A stretch of 64,000 bases of DNA, from positions 310,001 through 374,000 of the forward strand of contig CP066696.1 of NCBI GenBank assembly GCA_016432585.1. Reading direction: 5' to 3'. Each line of letters starts with the position of its first letter. Position 1 is the stretch's first letter. Shown here piece after piece: positions 26,656 through 34,176 of this stretch. Position numbers and translations under genes: made by a program. The notes beneath the pieces are model-generated. The model saw nothing but the letters and a program-made list of their open reading frames with translations, ran no database searches and was not told the origin of the DNA. This stretch comes from Candidatus Saccharibacteria bacterium (GTDB taxonomy: Bacteria; Patescibacteriota; Saccharimonadia; Saccharimonadales; Saccharimonadaceae).

Positions 26656-26682
26656 AAAAAAGGCATAGACAAGCCCTTTTTT
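26656..26682. terminator. Terminator between cassette B and khpA
   Basis: AAAAAAGG-C and GCC-CTTTTTT form a short hairpin with A and T runs on either side, able to work in both directions. Confidence 0.65.
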
Positions 26683-26745
26683 GTTCGTGATACAATAGAA
26701 AGTACGATATTAGTTGTAGACTGAAGACGGAAAGCGGAGGGCAAG

Positions 26746-27138
26746 ATGTCGACCATAGACCAACAATTTGTAGAATATATCGTAAAATCTCTCGTAGGTT
26801 ACCCAGACGATGTTGTTGTTGATAGACTCATCGATGAAAAGGGTGTGCTATTAACGCTTACCGTCAATCCAGACGACCTTGGTCGTGTTATTGGAAAACG
26901 GGGTGTGACCGCGCAAAGCCTACGGACGCTTTTACGAGCACTTGGTACTAAAAACGACGCCAGGTACAATCTTAAAATCGTCAATAACGACGACGAGCGT
27001 GAAAACTATACTATCTCATCTGAGGCCTCAGATGACGAGCCTGTGAAAAACTCTACAGATGAACCTGTGGATAAGGAATCGAATCTTGCAAGAAACACTC
27101 GAAAAGAGCTTGCAGAACTCGATGATCTCGATATATAA
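26746..27138 (+). CDS. khpA: KH-domain RNA-binding protein KhpA
   Basis: This 130-residue protein has one KH domain in its first ~77 residues with the GXXG loop in GRVIGKRGVTAQSLR (residues 46-60). KhpA binds RNA, often with KhpB, and affects cell division and small-RNA biology. The C-terminal ~55 residues are an acidic extension not found in the usual ~80-residue protein. GGAGG lies five bases before the ATG, and a -10 TACAAT is present upstream. It sits between rpsP and trmD as in many bacteria, but separated from both by GC-rich cassettes. Confidence 0.9.
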   Translation: MSTIDQQFVEYIVKSLVGYPDDVVVDRLIDEKGVLLTLTVNPDDLGRVIGKRGVTAQSLRTLLRALGTKNDARYNLKIVNNDDERENYTISSEASDDEPVKNSTDEPVDKESNLARNTRKELAELDDLDI

Positions 27139-27227
27139 TCATAAACAGTTCAGAACAACTCTTGAACTGCGAGAAAAATGAAGCTCTATGCGAGCAACAA
27201 AACATATTTGTTGAGAGCCTTGTATGT

Positions 27228-27270
27228 GTCACGAAAGTCACCCACCTGAAAAATGGTGGGTTTCGTGATT
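27228..27270 (+). terminator. Structured 3' region and terminator after khpA
   Basis: CACGAAA and ACCCACC pair with GGTGGGT and TTTCGTG around TGAAAAAT, then ATTTC. A second stem, CAACAAA/TTTGTTG, lies just upstream (about 27195-27213). Bases 27139-27227 hold no gene that I can see. Confidence 0.65.
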
Positions 27271-27280
27271 TCAATGATAA

Positions 27281-27604
27281 TTATCGCAGGACGAAATAGA
27301 GGCTAGCGCCAATAGCTAGGCCTGCAACTACCAACGTAACGGCAATAAGACTAAGAGCTTGCTTTCTAGTCTTTGGATCGGCTTGATTGTCTGTTGAATC
27401 TAAGTGACGAACGGGCGGGGTGTCTTGCTCGATATCGTTTGGTGGGTTGGCAATAGGTTGCCCATTAATATGCGAGGCGGCAATTTCCGAATCCGAAATA
27501 TCATCTGGTGTGATATTGGCATGAATTGGCTGCACGGTTACTTTTTTTGCCTCTGCTAAACGACGCTCTTCGTCGCTGACAGGTTTGTCCTTATCAAATT
27601 CCAT
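27281..27604 (-). CDS. Tail-anchored membrane protein, unknown
   Basis: This 107-residue protein has a polar, acidic N-terminal ~80 residues and one C-terminal transmembrane helix (about residues 84-105), so it should be tail-anchored. It is not recognised. A GGGGG Shine-Dalgarno lies four bases before the ATG, and TATAAT lies about 22 bases upstream on the minus strand. It is downstream of cassette C in the same direction, but has its own promoter. Confidence 0.5.
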   Translation of the reverse strand: MEFDKDKPVSDEERRLAEAKKVTVQPIHANITPDDISDSEIAASHINGQPIANPPNDIEQDTPPVRHLDSTDNQADPKTRKQALSLIAVTLVVAGLAIGASLYFVLR

Positions 27605-27674
27605 TTTACCCCCGGATCTTTACTAAATTATAGCATCGCCAAAACCATATACAAAGGTAGATAGCTTTGGTGAT

Positions 27675-27723
27675 GCCCGAGCGGGCCGTGGTTTCGCCGG
27701 GGCGACCATGGTCCACTCGGGGC
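27675..27723 (-). terminator. GC hairpin after cassette C gene
   Basis: On the minus strand CCCGAG and CTCGGG bracket a GC-rich branched region containing CGCC-CC-GGCG, starting a few bases after the stop. There is no T-run. Weakly supported as a terminator. Confidence 0.4.
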
Positions 27724-27728
27724 GCGCA

Positions 27729-27992
27729 TCAGAGGTCGGGGAAGTAGGTGTTCACGTAGGCCACGAGCAGGCGGCTGAGTGCCAGCTTGGTTCGCGTTTC
27801 GGCCAGGAATCCCTTCTTCTCGTCTCGGGCGGTAGCAGCGGCGTCCGCTTGGGCCACGATCGCCGCCGCGTCGGTGTTCTGCTGAAGGTCCTCGGGGCGA
27901 GTACCTTCCTTCAGGGCCGCCGCTCGTGCGTTCAGGTTGGCGTGAAACGCCGGGTCGGCCAGAATCTCTCGAATGACTGCCGGTGACGGCAT
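27729..27992 (-). CDS. Small soluble alanine-rich protein, cassette C
   Basis: This 87-residue protein is predicted all-helical and alanine-rich (MPSPAVIREILADPAFHANL, then AAATARDEKKGFLAETRTK). It is not recognised. The ATG at 27992 is preferred over an upstream in-frame start because AGGAGA lies five bases before it. It is GC-rich with G/C-ending codons, unlike flanking trmD and the 27281 gene. Its promoter TTGACA-N17-TATAGT shares the -35 palindrome with the divergent trmD promoter. It separates khpA from trmD. Confidence 0.6.
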   Translation of the reverse strand: MPSPAVIREILADPAFHANLNARAAALKEGTRPEDLQQNTDAAAIVAQADAAATARDEKKGFLAETRTKLALSRLLVAYVNTYFPDL

Positions 27993-28020
27993 GACTTCTC
28001 CTAGGGTGGTGCGCGGTATA

Positions 28021-28032
28021 CGACAAATGTCG
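28021..28032 (-). promoter_or_regulatory. 5' leader stem-loop of cassette C
   Basis: CGACATTTGTCG can fold with four to five pairs within the first bases after the predicted start on the minus strand. Slightly downstream CGCGCACCA matches TGATGCGCG at the stop codon in eight of nine pairs. Confidence 0.4.
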
Positions 28033-28040
28033 ATACGAAT

Positions 28041-28069
28041 ACTATACATTAAATTATTAAACTTGTCAA
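28041..28069 (-). promoter_or_regulatory. Promoter of cassette C
   Basis: On the minus strand TTGACA (28069-28064), 17-base spacer, TATAGT (28046-28041). Confidence 0.8.
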
Positions 28070-28091
28070 TCTGTTACAGAGGTGATACACT
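28063..28091 (+). promoter_or_regulatory. Promoter of trmD
   Basis: TTGTCA (28063-28068), 17-base spacer, TACACT (28086-28091), then seven bases to ATG 28099. The -35 overlaps the -35 of divergent cassette C. Confidence 0.7.
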
Positions 28092-28098
28092 AATAGCA

Positions 28099-28752
28099 AT
28101 GAAAAAAATCCAAGTCATAACCCTATTTCCCGAGATGTTCGAAGGTGTTTTGAACAATTCCATGATGTGGAAGGCGCAAGATAAAGGCGCGGCTGAATTT
28201 ACACTGATTAATCTGCGAGATTTTGGAATCGGCCCCCGCAAGCAAGTAGACGATACACCGTACGGTGGTGGCGACGGCATGCTATTAAAACCAGAGCCGT
28301 TGTTTGCTGCGGTCGAAAAGGCAAAAGCGAACGATCCAACGGCCAAGGTGGCGCTCATGACGCCTCGCGGTCAGCGCTGGAAACAATCTTTGGCGCAGCA
28401 GTGGGCAGACGACGAACGGGGTATTATTTTTATCTGTGGCCGCTACGAGGGGTACGATGAGCGTATTGTAACGCTTGTAGATGAGCAGGTGAGCGTGGGT
28501 GACTACGTGCTGACTGGTGGCGAGTTACCTGCCATGACGATCATAGATAGTATTGTACGACTTATTCCTGGCGTACTTGGCGGTGAGAAAAGTGCCGAGA
28601 TCGAAAGCTTTAGCGACGGCGAAACGTTAGAGTTCCCCCAATACACCCGCCCAGAGGACTTTAGGGGGCTTGTCGTGCCTGACGTTTTGCTTAGTGGCAA
28701 TCATGCTAATATTGAAAAATGGCGCGCTCAGAACTCGTTTAAAGCAGAATAA
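28099..28752 (+). CDS. trmD: tRNA (guanine-N1)-methyltransferase
   Basis: This 217-residue SPOUT enzyme makes m1G37 in tRNAs. It begins MKKIQVITLFPEMFEG and carries PYGGGDGMLLKPEPL, ICGRYEGYDERI and SVGDYVLTGGELPAM, which form the trefoil knot that binds S-adenosylmethionine. An upstream in-frame start exists at 27973, but ATG 28099 fits both the family N-terminus and the promoter spacing (seven bases after TACACT). Usual partner rimM and rplS are not present nearby. Confidence 0.95.
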   Translation: MKKIQVITLFPEMFEGVLNNSMMWKAQDKGAAEFTLINLRDFGIGPRKQVDDTPYGGGDGMLLKPEPLFAAVEKAKANDPTAKVALMTPRGQRWKQSLAQQWADDERGIIFICGRYEGYDERIVTLVDEQVSVGDYVLTGGELPAMTIIDSIVRLIPGVLGGEKSAEIESFSDGETLEFPQYTRPEDFRGLVVPDVLLSGNHANIEKWRAQNSFKAE

Positions 28753-28770
28753 AATAAGAACGCCACACAA

Positions 28771-28800
28771 AAACGCCCTGGCAAAACCAGGACGTTTTTA
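28771..28800 (+). terminator. Terminator after trmD
   Basis: AAAACGCCCTGG pairs with CCAGGACGTTTTT around CAAAA; an outer CCACA/TGTGG stem extends it. Bases 28810-28960 hold nothing recognisable. Confidence 0.85.
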
Positions 28801-28972
28801 GTTGTGGTGGGTTATCGTAGTGCGAGCAGTCACAACATATTTTTTGTTGGAGTAATGTTTGTTTTTGTAACCTTCGCTGATTAGTACAATACGCGATATT
28901 TTAAGAAAGCGCAAGCGAAATGAAGAAAATACAACATTTTCCATCATGCCCGGTCTGGCGTATACTACAGGC

Positions 28973-29452
28973 ATGAGCTTTTTTGTCGATTCAACACCAG
29001 CGGTAAAACCAAAAACCGAAAACGTCCGTACGATGAGCGTCGCGCTTGCCGCGATATTTATGATAATGGCCGTTGCCCAACTATATAGCTACGAAGACTT
29101 TCCAGCTACTCTTGCTGCAATGTGGCTACCTGGCGGCGAGAGCTTTGCTATGGTGCTTGCGGCGCTGCTTGTTATTTACGAAGTGTTTGCGCTGCCGTTT
29201 TTGCTGGGAATGCGCCTAAGCCCCGCGATGCGTGTTATTAGCATGGTGTTTGGTTGGCTAACGGTGGCGTGGTGGCTTTATATTACGTTGTGGCAAAATC
29301 TTAGCGGACATATTATTGGCAACAGCGGGCTGCTTGGCGCAACTGTTCCGTTGCCGGTGGGTTGGTGGGGCGTATTATTTATTGTTGCCCTAGGTGTGCT
29401 TTCGGCTTGGGCAAGCTGGGGAATGTGGCCTATCTCACGTACGAAAAAATAG
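28973..29452 (+). CDS. Multi-pass membrane protein, unknown
   Basis: This 159-residue protein has about four transmembrane helices (roughly residues 22-42, 60-80, 87-107, 130-150). It is not recognised. ATG 28973 is chosen because TATACT (28961-28966) ends exactly six bases before it; the frame opens earlier at 28946, but that start lies upstream of the promoter. Confidence 0.6.
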   Translation: MSFFVDSTPAVKPKTENVRTMSVALAAIFMIMAVAQLYSYEDFPATLAAMWLPGGESFAMVLAALLVIYEVFALPFLLGMRLSPAMRVISMVFGWLTVAWWLYITLWQNLSGHIIGNSGLLGATVPLPVGWWGVLFIVALGVLSAWASWGMWPISRTKK

Positions 29453-29504
29453 TTGCTACTCCCTAGTATTCAGCGTATGATGAAGACATTAATAAGGGGG
29501 AGCT

Positions 29505-30017
29505 ATGGATAGTGTACGAAAATTAGAGTCGAAGGTGGCATCGTGGTATAAAGATGTGCCTCACCTGCCTGAAAACGCAGCAAAGTGGATTGCGCAAAAT
29601 ATATGGTGGATGGCGCTTATCGGTGTTGTTTTGGGTGCTATGACTATCTTTAGTATTATATCCGTGACATTCTTTGCTGGTGCGGTATTTATTGGATATG
29701 GTGGCGCTATTGGCGCGGCTGTTGCCGGTGTCGCACTGGTTGCCGTTATCTTTTCGCTCGCTTTTTGGGCGCTAGAACTCGTTCTTATGGGGCTCGCAAT
29801 TACGCCGCTGCGTACGCTGCAAAAGAAAGGCTGGACGCTATTATTTATGGTCGCGCTTTTACAAGTAGTGGCTCATGGTGTTTCGTTCCTGTTTAACCTC
29901 AATCTGTTTAGCCTGATTTGGAGCTTACTCTACGTTGCGGTGGGCGTTTACTTCTTGTTCGAAATTCGTGGCCAGTTTGGCGCACATAACGCAAAAACTG
30001 TTAAAGCTAAGAAATAG
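29505..30017 (+). CDS. Multi-pass membrane protein, unknown
   Basis: This 170-residue protein has an amphipathic N-terminal helix and about four transmembrane helices, then a basic C-terminus (AKTVKAKK). The pattern is seen in CPR membrane proteins of unknown role; no family is named with confidence. AAGGGGGAG precedes the ATG. Confidence 0.55.
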   Translation: MDSVRKLESKVASWYKDVPHLPENAAKWIAQNIWWMALIGVVLGAMTIFSIISVTFFAGAVFIGYGGAIGAAVAGVALVAVIFSLAFWALELVLMGLAITPLRTLQKKGWTLLFMVALLQVVAHGVSFLFNLNLFSLIWSLLYVAVGVYFLFEIRGQFGAHNAKTVKAKK

Positions 30018-30080
30018 AGGGTTGCTTCGCACAAACGGCGTGTGAGGCTCTGTTTTCTATGAACAAAAAGGGGTGTGGGT

Positions 30081-30674
30081 ATGTTAGGTTTGCTGGCTGG
30101 TGCTATAGGGGTTATTGGATATGCGCCTTACATCAGGGATATTTTAAAGGGTAGCACGAAGCCGGATAGGGCGTCGTGGCTAATATGGACGCTTGAGTAT
30201 GCTGCATTATTTGCTGCGCAGCTAAGTGTTGGCGCTGCTGAATCACTTTGGTTAATAGGGTTACAGCTGCTGGGCGTGGTAGCGATATGCGCGCTTTCTT
30301 ACAGATATGGCGTAGGCGGATTTGATAAGAAAAACGTTATTGTTCTGCTAAGCGTTTGTGTTGTGCTGACAATTTGGTATCTTACCCGCAGTGCCGATCT
30401 TACGATTATTCTTCTTATTGCCGTAGAGGCTGTAGGAGTGGCGTTGACAATGCGCAAGGTCTACAAACAGCCTGGCAGTGAAACTCTCGTTATGTGGGCG
30501 CTTATCGCGGCCGCTGGCGTTATAGGTATTGCTGCCGTAGGTGCCGGCGCGGCTGTGATTCTGTACGTGTATCCGGTGGCGCTCATCGCAATGGGTCTTG
30601 GCGTTATCGGCGCATCGAAGCTTGGCGAACGGCGCACCAACAGCGAGCCAACTCTTGAGCTTAGTACCGAATAA
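30081..30674 (+). CDS. PQ-loop-like (SemiSWEET-type) membrane protein
   Basis: This 197-residue protein has about six to seven transmembrane helices. The first helix is followed by GYAPYIRDILKGSTKPDRAS, which resembles the PQ-loop of SWEET/SemiSWEET and lysosomal transporters, and a second related loop ALTMRKVYKQPGSET suggests an internal duplication. Small-solute transport is inferred. ATG 30081 is preferred to GTG 30075 on spacing from AAGGGG. The promoter of tRNA-Gln lies in its 3' end. Confidence 0.5.
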   Translation: MLGLLAGAIGVIGYAPYIRDILKGSTKPDRASWLIWTLEYAALFAAQLSVGAAESLWLIGLQLLGVVAICALSYRYGVGGFDKKNVIVLLSVCVVLTIWYLTRSADLTIILLIAVEAVGVALTMRKVYKQPGSETLVMWALIAAAGVIGIAAVGAGAAVILYVYPVALIAMGLGVIGASKLGERRTNSEPTLELSTE

Positions 30675-30696
30675 TGGTACAATCTGTACGAGCTAA

Positions 30697-30771
30697 TGGG
30701 ATGTCGCCAAGTGGTAAGGCACTGGGTTCTGGTTCCAGCATTCGGGGGTTCGAATCCCTCCATCCCAGCCA
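30697..30771 (+). tRNA. tRNA-Gln (anticodon CTG)
   Basis: The 75-base cloverleaf has acceptor TGGGATG/CATCCCA, D arm GCC/GGC, anticodon stem CTGGG/TCCAG with loop TTCTGGT giving CTG, T arm GGGGG/CCCTC and an encoded CCA. TTGAGC-N17-TACAAT lies upstream. Confidence 0.93.
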
Positions 30772-30783
30772 AGAGATTATGAG

Positions 30784-30815
30784 AAAGACTATAGATTGAA
30801 TCGTAGTCTTTTTTA
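30784..30815 (+). terminator. Terminator after tRNA-Gln
   Basis: AAAGACTA pairs with TAGTCTTT and is followed by TTT. Confidence 0.8.
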
Positions 30816-30922
30816 ATACGAAAAATTCGAATCAATATGGACATCACATCCTCACTTAGCTATGCCGCCACTTTTCTAACTTCTATGCTACAATATGTCT
30901 AAACGGTGGGAGAAAGTTGCTG

Positions 30923-31255
30923 ATGAACAATACCAAAACTCTCATCCTCAAAGAACGTGTTAGGGCAGCATGGATCGTACTATGGTTACTGCTACTTATA
31001 GCTAACGTATTCGTGTACATAAATGACCCAGTACACTTATCGATAGACGCGGGATCTAATTTTGAGAATTGGATCGTTTATTTCTTGTCGCCCCACAATT
31101 GGTTGGCACTTGCAACCGCGCTATTAGCACTAAATGGGCTTCGATCAATTTGGCTTGTGTGCGAGCAAGGGTGGCCAGTTATCAAGGATTTTCGTTTTAT
31201 ACCAGTGGTCGCGAGTATCGGCGGCATACTAATTTTTATTGGAGTTGTCTTCTAG
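30923..31255 (+). CDS. Small membrane protein, partner of KAP NTPase
   Basis: This 110-residue protein has about three transmembrane helices (near residues 13-33, 50-70 and 88-108) and no recognised family. Its TAG stop directly abuts the ATG of the KAP NTPase gene, so the two should be translated together. KAP ATPases usually carry their transmembrane helices within the ATPase domain; here they appear to be supplied by this separate protein. GGTGGGAG precedes ATG 30923, and a TACAAT lies upstream. Confidence 0.55.
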   Translation: MNNTKTLILKERVRAAWIVLWLLLLIANVFVYINDPVHLSIDAGSNFENWIVYFLSPHNWLALATALLALNGLRSIWLVCEQGWPVIKDFRFIPVVASIGGILIFIGVVF

Positions 31256-32782
31256 ATGGGTATTGACGCCATTTATACTTTTGATGGCGAATCGTACGAC
31301 GAGCTAAGGAAAAAGACACTTAACGGCATAAATGGCGAAAATCTCAAGCAGGAGCTTGCTTACTTTCAGTCAAACATCGTCGATCTCAGTACCGGCGGGC
31401 AGAAGAACTCACTGGATAAACGTGGTTTTGTGGTGGCGATAAATGGCGCATGGGGTACAGGTAAGAGTACTGCAACTTGGGCGCTCATAAACGAGCTGGA
31501 TAAGGACTTGCCAGATCATTTTGTAATTATTGATCGATCACTATTGCCTTTTGGTAGTGTTAATGAGTCTATATCTACTTTTCTAAATGACTTTGCGGCA
31601 GTGCTAAAAGACGAAAACCTAATAGATATAAACAACGAAATCGCCCAGTTTATCTTGGAATCTACGCCATCATCTAAGACGCTTGGTGTCACCGCCAGCC
31701 TTGGCCCAATATCTATATCTCGGAATTTTGGAGGAACAAGGAACCCACTTAATACTGATACTCTTGTAGACAAATTCAAGAAGCTGCGTGCTAAATCGAG
31801 AGCGGTCATTATTGTTCTGGACGATTTAGACCGGTTACGACCCAGTGAGGTTGTCGATGTCCTAAGGATGGTAGAAAAGCTTAGGGTGCTGCCGGGTGTA
31901 GTAATATTACTGCCGATTTTCAAGAAAATCATAAACGAGGCTATAAAGAACTCTTTGAATCTAGATAGTCCGAGTGCGGCGACCTTTTTGCGAAAGCTGA
32001 CTGATGCTGAAATAAATATCGAAAATAGCGTGGAAGATCTGAAGACGTCATTTGATAGTACTCTGAAGTCGCTACTTGCTGACCAAGACCAAAAACGTAC
32101 ATGGGGAGTGGGAAGTGTTACGAGAGAGATGTGGCTATCAGACCTGGTTTGGTCACTTTTATTGCACATTATGGTTATCAGTGAAACCGTAAGTAAAGCT
32201 AGTGGGGTAGATAATCCAAATCCCGGTTTGCTCATTAGCAATGCAAACTCGAACTATTTGCAAAAAATGGCAGATTTATTTAGGGACAGCTCATACAACT
32301 CACGCTCTCGACCGTCCGCAGAGCATCCATACCCCGTATGGGTTAATAATGGTGGTGAAAAGTTGGCTTCAATCGGTGAGCGCTGGCCAGGAATTCGAGA
32401 TAGGAATAATAACTGGCTTGGCGAACTTCACGAACTTCTTGGATGGGCAAATAGCGCATCGGTAGTAACTACCGACGATACTGTTATAAACAGCCTGAAG
32501 TCAAATACTAGTATAGAGTTCACAAAAGACGGCGATGATAGTATTCGGTCTAGAGAGGCTGCATCGCACATACCTATCTTTATCGAAGTGTTTATGCCGT
32601 TAACAAGGGTTACTGATAGTGAACCTTTGCTTACGGAGAACTACAAGCGTCGCGATGTTAACATCCTGGCTCGTAAAATAGCTCCCGAACTAATGAGTAT
32701 GGCGCTAGAGCATGATGATGAGGGTGCTATGCGACAGCTCTTCACTTTCGTTAAATCAAAGTATGACCAATTTCGTGGGTAA
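31256..32782 (+). CDS. KAP-family P-loop NTPase
   Basis: This 508-residue STAND-like ATPase has Walker A GAWGTGKST (residues 64-72) and Walker B VIIVLDDLDRLRPSE (184-198), the hallmark of KAP NTPases. The region between them shows no transmembrane helices, unlike typical KAP proteins. The C-terminal ~250 residues are helical and unassigned. KAP proteins are known in phage exclusion, plasmids and defence-like loci; a defence role here is inference. It follows a tRNA gene and its small membrane partner, and precedes cassettes D and E. Confidence 0.82.
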   Translation: MGIDAIYTFDGESYDELRKKTLNGINGENLKQELAYFQSNIVDLSTGGQKNSLDKRGFVVAINGAWGTGKSTATWALINELDKDLPDHFVIIDRSLLPFGSVNESISTFLNDFAAVLKDENLIDINNEIAQFILESTPSSKTLGVTASLGPISISRNFGGTRNPLNTDTLVDKFKKLRAKSRAVIIVLDDLDRLRPSEVVDVLRMVEKLRVLPGVVILLPIFKKIINEAIKNSLNLDSPSAATFLRKLTDAEINIENSVEDLKTSFDSTLKSLLADQDQKRTWGVGSVTREMWLSDLVWSLLLHIMVISETVSKASGVDNPNPGLLISNANSNYLQKMADLFRDSSYNSRSRPSAEHPYPVWVNNGGEKLASIGERWPGIRDRNNNWLGELHELLGWANSASVVTTDDTVINSLKSNTSIEFTKDGDDSIRSREAASHIPIFIEVFMPLTRVTDSEPLLTENYKRRDVNILARKIAPELMSMALEHDDEGAMRQLFTFVKSKYDQFRG

Positions 32783-32805
32783 ACTCGGGGGAGTTGCCTA
32801 TAGAA

Positions 32806-32834
32806 TTGACTCAGGACAAATAATGTTATATAAT
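32806..32834 (+). promoter_or_regulatory. Promoter of cassette D
   Basis: TTGACT (32806-32811), 17-base spacer, TATAAT (32829-32834). The predicted start is near 32841. Confidence 0.8.
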
Positions 32835-32842
32835 GCTTAATA

Positions 32843-32918
32843 ATCATTTCTAATGATAGTTGCTTGACATGTGCATAAGAGGTGAGATATCAGTTCATAT
32901 CCGTGCATTGATATCTCA
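32843..32918 (+). promoter_or_regulatory. Structured leader of cassette D
   Basis: Two stems lie in a ~160-base leader. ATCATT-TCT-AATGAT (32843-32857) sits at the predicted 5' end. TGAGATATCA (32883-32892) pairs perfectly with TGATATCTCA (32909-32918) and is followed by TCTTTT, so it could act as a terminator or attenuator ahead of the gene. Confidence 0.5.
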
Positions 32919-33672
32919 TCTTTTGTGCGTGCTTATCAGAAGTCCGCGCGAGAGCATATTATATGCTGAACCGCAGTGGTTCGAGATGAGACGAGGAGTA
33001 ATCGTGAGCGAGCGTCGACTCAAGGGCGACTTCAACACCGCCATCACGGGCATCAACCCGGACACCGGTGCGTGGAGCGAGAAGACCCACAACGCCACGG
33101 TGTTGCCGCTGCGCGGCAAGATCATGCAGATCGACGGCGTCGTCGGTTGCCACATCGCTCGATACGGCCTGGAGGTCACCTACCTGCAGGACCGCGTCAG
33201 CAAGACGGCACTCACGCGCGCCGTGAAGGCGGCAGTCGCCGAGATCGCCAACAACGCCGCGGACATCTTCTTCCCCTTGCGGGGCAAGAAGACCCCGCGT
33301 CTGACGATCCCCCGGCCGCGTCCCAGCACCACTCGTACCTGGCACTGCGTGGAGGTTGAGTTCAACACCGACCTCCACGCCAACGCCGGCGAGGAGCTGA
33401 CCACCGCGATCAAGGAGAAGCTGAAGTTCCGCCTCATGCAGGTGGATGGAGCGCGCCGTGTCTGCGTGACGCAGCGCTGCCTCCAGGTCTGCTTCGACAA
33501 GGACGCCACGGCGGAGGAGGGCATCGTCGCCCACCTGCAGCAGGTGGTCCGTGAGATCCTGGAGAGCCGCGTCGACTACGCGCTCTACTTCCCGTTCGGC
33601 GACCCGACCTGTGTCTACCGGACGTTCAGGACGAACATCGTCATCTGATCAAGCACATGCGCGTCAAGCAAC
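32859..33672 (+). repeat. Inverted arms flanking cassette D gene
   Basis: GTTGCTTGAC-ATGTGC (32859-32874) before the gene is the reverse complement of GCACAT-(GCGC)-GTCAAGCAAC (33653-33672) after it: ten plus six pairs, separated by a four-base bulge on one side. Confidence 0.6.
33004..33648 (+). CDS. Two-repeat alpha/beta protein, cassette D
   Basis: This 214-residue protein is not recognised. It contains an internal duplication: residues ~40-94 (MQIDGVVGCHIARYGLEV ... FFPLRG) and ~144-200 (MQVDGARRVCVTQRCLQV ... YFPFGD), with a Pro/Arg-rich linker between. The beta-turn-beta then long helix pattern resembles small ferredoxin-like domains such as HMA or NifU-C, but the metal cysteines are lacking in repeat 1. 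GTG 33004 is chosen because GAGGAG lies six bases upstream; the frame runs further upstream without an alternative Shine-Dalgarno. 27 of the first 30 codons end in G or C. Confidence 0.6.
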   Translation: MSERRLKGDFNTAITGINPDTGAWSEKTHNATVLPLRGKIMQIDGVVGCHIARYGLEVTYLQDRVSKTALTRAVKAAVAEIANNAADIFFPLRGKKTPRLTIPRPRPSTTRTWHCVEVEFNTDLHANAGEELTTAIKEKLKFRLMQVDGARRVCVTQRCLQVCFDKDATAEEGIVAHLQQVVREILESRVDYALYFPFGDPTCVYRTFRTNIVI

Positions 33673-33704
33673 TGCCCCGGCTGAAGTCGGGGCAGTTCGC
33701 TTTT
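33670..33704 (+). terminator. Terminator of cassette D
   Basis: AACTGCCCCG pairs with CGGGGCAGTT, then TCGCTTTT. Its 5' arm overlaps the inverted arm at 33653-33672. Confidence 0.8.
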
Positions 33705-33749
33705 AAGACGATGTCAATTCTCTAGATTTTACGCCTTTATGGTGGCTGT

Positions 33750-33755
33750 TATAAT
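33750..33755 (+). promoter_or_regulatory. -10 element of cassette E
   Basis: TATAAT (33750-33755) with a weak T-rich -35; the predicted start is about 33762. Confidence 0.5.
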
Positions 33756-33758
33756 AAA

Positions 33759-34107
33759 AATGGTCGCAAGTCCTAACTATCTTGGAGGCTTTGGTGCCTA
33801 CGAAGATTACGTTACCCTCGCGCGCAACAATTATCAGTCGTCTGGATCGGCAGCTCAGGTATCCTCATCTGAAAAAGCACTTCTTTCCTCTTATTGCCGA
33901 TCACGGCGGCGAGGAGGTCGACGCAAATGAGGTGGCTCAACTACTGTTTGATGCCATAACCTCGTATGCCGACGGCCATCCGTTCGTGAAGACGGTTTTG
34001 TCTGAGTCGACTGGCGACATGGTGAGGGCGCTGGTCTCTGACCGGCGGGTCTGCAGTGAAGCGATCTCGGCCGCGCGTAGGTTAGGGATCTAGCTTCTGC
34101 GATCATT
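33759..34107 (+). repeat. Complementary ends of cassette E mRNA
   Basis: AATGGTCGCA (33759-33768), at the predicted mRNA 5' end, pairs with TGCGATCATT (34098-34107), just after the stop codon, in ten pairs with one G-U. Confidence 0.45.
33794..34093 (+). CDS. Small soluble helical protein, cassette E
   Basis: This 99-residue protein is predicted mainly helical and is not recognised. It reads PTKITLPSRATIISRLDRQL and later VDANEVAQLLFDAITSYADG. GTG 33794 is preferred because GGAGG (33784-33788) is five bases upstream; a TTG at 33782 is less likely. The coding part is more GC-rich than flanking DNA. It ends at a strong terminator shared with convergent lysS. Confidence 0.5.
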   Translation: MPTKITLPSRATIISRLDRQLRYPHLKKHFFPLIADHGGEEVDANEVAQLLFDAITSYADGHPFVKTVLSESTGDMVRALVSDRRVCSEAISAARRLGI

Positions 34108-34139
34108 TCCCCGCTGATTCGGTACTGCTTCTTTTGAAA

Positions 34140-34176
34140 GAGGAAGCCCGCTGTAACGGCGGGCTTCCTCTTTATT
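34140..34176. terminator. Bidirectional terminator, cassette E / lysS
   Basis: GAGGAAGCCCGC (34140-34151) pairs perfectly with GCGGGCTTCCTC (34159-34170), followed by TTTATTT; the other side has GAAAG. Confidence 0.85.

Noticed and set aside
30697-34176. Integrative island with attachment-site duplication at tRNA-Gln
   Set aside because: No second copy of the tRNA 3' end and no integrase gene were found in the window, although the location is suggestive.
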